NCBI GenBank assembly: GCA_015490465.1
Contig: WFXS01000013.1
Location: forward strand, 1-53,926
Source: Caldifarciminota bacterium
GTDB taxonomy: Bacteria; Hydrothermota; Hydrothermia; LBFQ01
DNA length: 53,926 bases
Reading direction: 5' to 3'
Under the pieces are notes generated by a model. The model saw nothing but the letters and a program-made list of their open reading frames with translations, made no database searches and was not told the DNA's origin. Positions within the stretch are counted from its first letter, which is position 1. The number at the start of each line of letters is the position of its first letter. Shown here one piece after another: positions 51,192-53,926 of the stretch. The position numbers and the translations under genes are program-made.

Positions 51192-53417
51192 ATGTTCCTG
51201 TTCGCGCTCAGTGTTATTGACGTTTCCATCCTCAGCGAAGGAAAGGTAATCCCGAAAAATACACCGTGGGTCCTTACCCTGACCTTTTCGCTTTCCTCCT
51301 CCTCCGACCCCGTTAACCACGTTGAGATAAATCTGGGCGACAGCGCCTCCTTCAGCACCTATACCACGGACGGAGCCTTCAACTACGCATCCGTCAGTAC
51401 GACGTCTAACACGATTACGCTCTCTGCGTTCACCTTTTCACCCGGTGGGAACGCCCGTTTGAGTTTCAGGGATGTCGTGATAAGCAGGAGCGAGGGGTTA
51501 AAGAACCTGTCCGTTAAACTGGCCAACAGTACGGATACCGTGAATTTAAGCGTTCCGGTTGTGGTAATAAGAGAGGATACCACTGTGCCTCTCAAGTTCT
51601 TCCATAACGTACTCTCGGAGAGGCCGGTTCTTATAAACGAGGTCGTGCGTGTAAGGGGTGTCGTCAGTGCCGTATTTGGAAACAAGACTTACATTCAGGA
51701 CACTTTCCGGGATACGGTCGCCGGTCTGGTCCTCTACGGAAGCATCGGCGTTAACCCCGGAGAACTTATAGTCGCGGAGGGTGAATTTGAACCCTACAGG
51801 GGTCTTGAGGAGATATCCTACCCCACGGTACTCTACAGGGAGGTGGTGGGTGTGCCGGAGCCGGTGGTTGTGGACGGGTTGAACAGGGCGAGGGAGAGGT
51901 ACTCCGGCGTCCTGATCAGGGTGGACAGCGTGAGGTTTGATACGACTCCCCTCGTCAGGGTCCCGGTGGGTGAGAACGTACCCATAGTTGACAGGTACAA
52001 CAACTCCGGAAACCTCTACCTTGACAGGTACGGGAACGTGGAGAGCTTCCCGCCTCCGGATACCATATTTGACCTCGTGGGGGTAGTGGACGAGGACAGC
52101 GGGAGTGCCGGTAACATATACCGCATAGTTCCCCGTGAGCCTTCGGACCTCATCTTCTACAACTCCGTTATGGTACTCTCTCAGGCACCCTACTTCGTAC
52201 ACAGGGGGCAGGCGTCCACGTGGAAGTTCCACCTTTCCTCGTTTAACCCCGTGGCGAAACTGCGGGTCTGCTCCGACGGTATAACTCCCTCCGAGATGGG
52301 TGCTGCAAAACTGGGAAGCCGATCACCGGACAACGTCATTACTCTGGCGGATACGGCATGTGCCGAGTTCCTGAACCCGGCCTTTACGGCGGACACTCTG
52401 ACCCTCTCCCTTGATCCTAAAGACGTGGACTCAATTACCGTTCTCCTCTACTCCGCTCTTGATACGGCCGACATATACAGGCGTTCCGTATTCTCTCCCC
52501 GTCTATATTTCACTACTCCCATATCCGACATTCAGGCCTACGGCGAGGATTACTCCTCCAATCTCGTAGGTCAGACCGTAGTGGTCGGAGGTGTGGTACT
52601 GGCGGACGCGTCCGCCTTCAGTACGAGCAATACGTCAACCTACCTCTGGGACGGTACGGGAGGAGTGAACCTCTATTCGTCCCAGTTCCTCGGATTAAAA
52701 GAGGGAATGCTAATAGTGGCACTAGGCACGGTTACGGAGTACAACGGCCTTACCGAGGTTCTCTTCTCCTCGGTTAAGGTACTCGGGAACGGGGAGGTCC
52801 CCTCCCCCACCAAACTGCAGAAGGGTCAGGCCCTGAACGAAGATCTGGAGGGTCATCTCGTCAGGGTGGACACGGTTATGGTAACATCTCCCCCTTCCTA
52901 CGCCGGTATAGGGAAGTCCTTTACGGTTTACAACGGAACCGTTCCCATAACGGTTTACGTTTACCCAACTACGGGTATTGACGTATCCCAGATCAAAGTC
53001 GGAGACTACGTCAGCATCACCGGTATCGTTGGCCAGTACGATAACACTCCGCCCTACACGTCCGGTTATCAGCTTCTGCCCCGCAAGTCCGTGGACCTCA
53101 TGGCCGTCCCCGGAGAGGCCTACGAGGCGGAGAACCTTGAGGTCAAGATATCCCGGAACGTCTTCATAGCCGGGAGGGAGACCGCCCGCATAGAGGTTAG
53201 AGGCCCCAAGGGTACGTACTCCATCAGGGTGTACGACGGCATGGGAAGGCTGGTCAAAACGATAGTTGAGGGGGGTGGTGCCGGAATACACGAGTGGGAC
53301 GGTACGAACATGGCTGGAAGAAGGGTTCCCCCCGGAATATACGCCCTGGTGGTTGTGGTCAACACCCTTGAGGGTAGCCAGAAGGTCGTACGCCCCATAG
53401 TTGTGGTGGCGAAGTAG
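51192..53417 (+). CDS. Large secreted OB-fold-repeat protein with FlgD-like C-terminal domain
   Basis: This 741-residue surface protein begins MFLFALSVIDVSILSEG, a very short hydrophobic leader. An N-terminal beta domain is followed by at least two OB-fold-like units: VVRVRGVVSAVFGNKTYIQD with IVAEGEFEPYRGLEEISYPT, and VVVGGVVLADASAFSTS with LIVALGTVTEYNGLTEVLFS. These are like the OB folds in the PLD protein at 29740. The end, YSIRVYDGMGRLVKTI then HEWDGTNMAGRRVPPGIYAL, is a FlgD-like Ig domain, a longer variant of the sorting-type tails. No enzyme domain is visible. Confidence 0.75.
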   Translation: MFLFALSVIDVSILSEGKVIPKNTPWVLTLTFSLSSSSDPVNHVEINLGDSASFSTYTTDGAFNYASVSTTSNTITLSAFTFSPGGNARLSFRDVVISRSEGLKNLSVKLANSTDTVNLSVPVVVIREDTTVPLKFFHNVLSERPVLINEVVRVRGVVSAVFGNKTYIQDTFRDTVAGLVLYGSIGVNPGELIVAEGEFEPYRGLEEISYPTVLYREVVGVPEPVVVDGLNRARERYSGVLIRVDSVRFDTTPLVRVPVGENVPIVDRYNNSGNLYLDRYGNVESFPPPDTIFDLVGVVDEDSGSAGNIYRIVPREPSDLIFYNSVMVLSQAPYFVHRGQASTWKFHLSSFNPVAKLRVCSDGITPSEMGAAKLGSRSPDNVITLADTACAEFLNPAFTADTLTLSLDPKDVDSITVLLYSALDTADIYRRSVFSPRLYFTTPISDIQAYGEDYSSNLVGQTVVVGGVVLADASAFSTSNTSTYLWDGTGGVNLYSSQFLGLKEGMLIVALGTVTEYNGLTEVLFSSVKVLGNGEVPSPTKLQKGQALNEDLEGHLVRVDTVMVTSPPSYAGIGKSFTVYNGTVPITVYVYPTTGIDVSQIKVGDYVSITGIVGQYDNTPPYTSGYQLLPRKSVDLMAVPGEAYEAENLEVKISRNVFIAGRETARIEVRGPKGTYSIRVYDGMGRLVKTIVEGGGAGIHEWDGTNMAGRRVPPGIYALVVVVNTLEGSQKVVRPIVVVAK

Positions 53418-53424
53418 ACGGGGA

Positions 53425-53430
53425 TAGAAT
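53425..53430 (+). promoter_or_regulatory. -10 box of the YchF-like gene
   Basis: TAGAAT ends 7 bases before the GTG at 53438. Confidence 0.6.
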
Positions 53431-53437
53431 AGGCGGC

Positions 53438-53926
53438 GTGAAAGTTTTCGTCATAGGACCCTCTTTTGTGGGTAAGAGTACGCTCGTGGGGAGGTTGAGC
53501 GGCGGTAAGGGGGTGGGAACCCTTAGCGTTCTGGACGACAGGTTCCAGAAGCTGGTTCAGGTCTTCAAATCCCGGAAGGCCACGCCCCTCCAGATAACCT
53601 TGGTGGACAGCGATGCCCTCGGAAAGGCGTACAACGAGAACAGGCCCACGAGGGTCTTTCAGGAACTGGCGGAGGCCGACGCCTTCCTTGAGGTCAGTGG
53701 AGGACTGATAGGGGACTTCCTGAGTTTTACGGATACGACCCTGCGCTTCCTGAGTATTGAGAGCGACGTTATATCAAGGAGGATTGAGCGCCTGAGGAAG
53801 GAAGTGGCTACGGGCAGAGGGAGCGAGAAGGAACTTCAGGTCCTGACGAAGGCCCTAGAGTTTCTGGAGGAGGGTACCCCCCTCTACGCTGCCGGATTTT
53901 CCGAAGAGGAACTTAAGGTCCTGCGG
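53438..53926 (+). CDS. YchF/Obg-like GTPase, 5' part
   Basis: The first 163 codons are present and the gene runs off the window. The start is GTG, giving VKVFVIGPSFVGKSTLVGRL with a P-loop (GPSFVGKST). The layout resembles YchF: a DDRFQKLVQVFKSRKATP segment (usually DPRLDKLAEIVKPKK), a VDSDAL stretch in place of VDIAGLV, and the helical DVISRRIERLRKEV and LEFLEEGTPLYAAGFSEEEL. The glycine-rich insert after the P-loop and the usual switch II glycines are missing or altered, so it may be a diverged or degenerate homologue. Confidence 0.6.
   Translation, partial: MKVFVIGPSFVGKSTLVGRLSGGKGVGTLSVLDDRFQKLVQVFKSRKATPLQITLVDSDALGKAYNENRPTRVFQELAEADAFLEVSGGLIGDFLSFTDTTLRFLSIESDVISRRIERLRKEVATGRGSEKELQVLTKALEFLEEGTPLYAAGFSEEELKVLR

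Noticed and set aside
1..53926. CRISPR arrays, prophage modules, integrative element ends
   Set aside because: No spaced direct repeats, phage structural genes or att-like duplications next to the tRNAs were seen. xerD stands in a housekeeping context.

Overview
The window looks like a compact chromosome segment from an uncultured, probably thermophilic, diderm bacterium. The best guess is a lineage near the FCB group, such as WOR-3/Stahlbacteria or Hydrothermae; this is an inference and was not tested by phylogeny. Four things point that way. Many secreted proteins end in a beta-sandwich tail resembling a type IX secretion sorting domain (GRL...RGVYFV...). There are lipoproteins and outer-membrane barrels, so the cell has an outer membrane. 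There is an archaeal-type bifunctional fructose-1,6-bisphosphate aldolase/phosphatase. Genes are tightly packed, with ATGA and TGATG junctions and tail-to-tail overlaps.

Layout. 1-634: the 5' part of an IS transposase with a frameshift at an A7 tract, a hairpin over its start, and a gene-free stretch that can fold as a three-way-junction RNA. 635-4465: rpmH, fusA, a lone ABC-2 permease and a BtuF-like binding protein. 4440-8600 (minus strand): xerD, an MBL-fold hydrolase, nadK, a polytopic membrane protein and a GH1 glycosidase. 8619-11267: a secreted beta-helix protein and a divergent FkbM methyltransferase. 11396-12046: an IS1-like relic and tRNA-Glu(CUC). 12093-19062 (minus): tuf followed by the S10 ribosomal operon (rpsJ to rplX), which stops at rplX. 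19387-28073 (minus): a cell-envelope cluster of three lipoproteins, five barrel-like proteins and a secreted propeller protein. 28183-36957: two helical-repeat (TPR-like) proteins, a secreted phospholipase-D-like protein, a secreted M1 peptidase, an ADP-ribosylglycohydrolase, a lipoprotein and a small barrel. 37027-39488: mgtE and an ECF sigma/anti-sigma pair. 39572-44603: a secreted subtilase, accC-mlaE, an orphan nuoA and a DUF2089-like protein. 44691-50181: an MFS transporter, tsaD, fabI, the aldolase/phosphatase and a PorV/PorQ-like barrel. 50205-53926: tRNA-Ala(UGC), a small unknown ORF, a CPBP protease, a large OB-fold surface protein and the start of a YchF-like GTPase.

The clearest system-level signal is in gene starts. 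Almost every first gene of a transcription unit has a TA[T/A/G/C]AAT box ending only 5-12 bases before its start codon (ATG, GTG or TTG). This implies leaderless or nearly leaderless mRNAs as the default. Longer leaders are seen only for tuf, which has a strong Shine-Dalgarno sequence, and for the ECF sigma gene. The rule also corrects several start codons. A second unusual pattern is that many exported proteins begin with a very short uncharged hydrophobic stretch of about 8-11 residues in place of a normal signal peptide.
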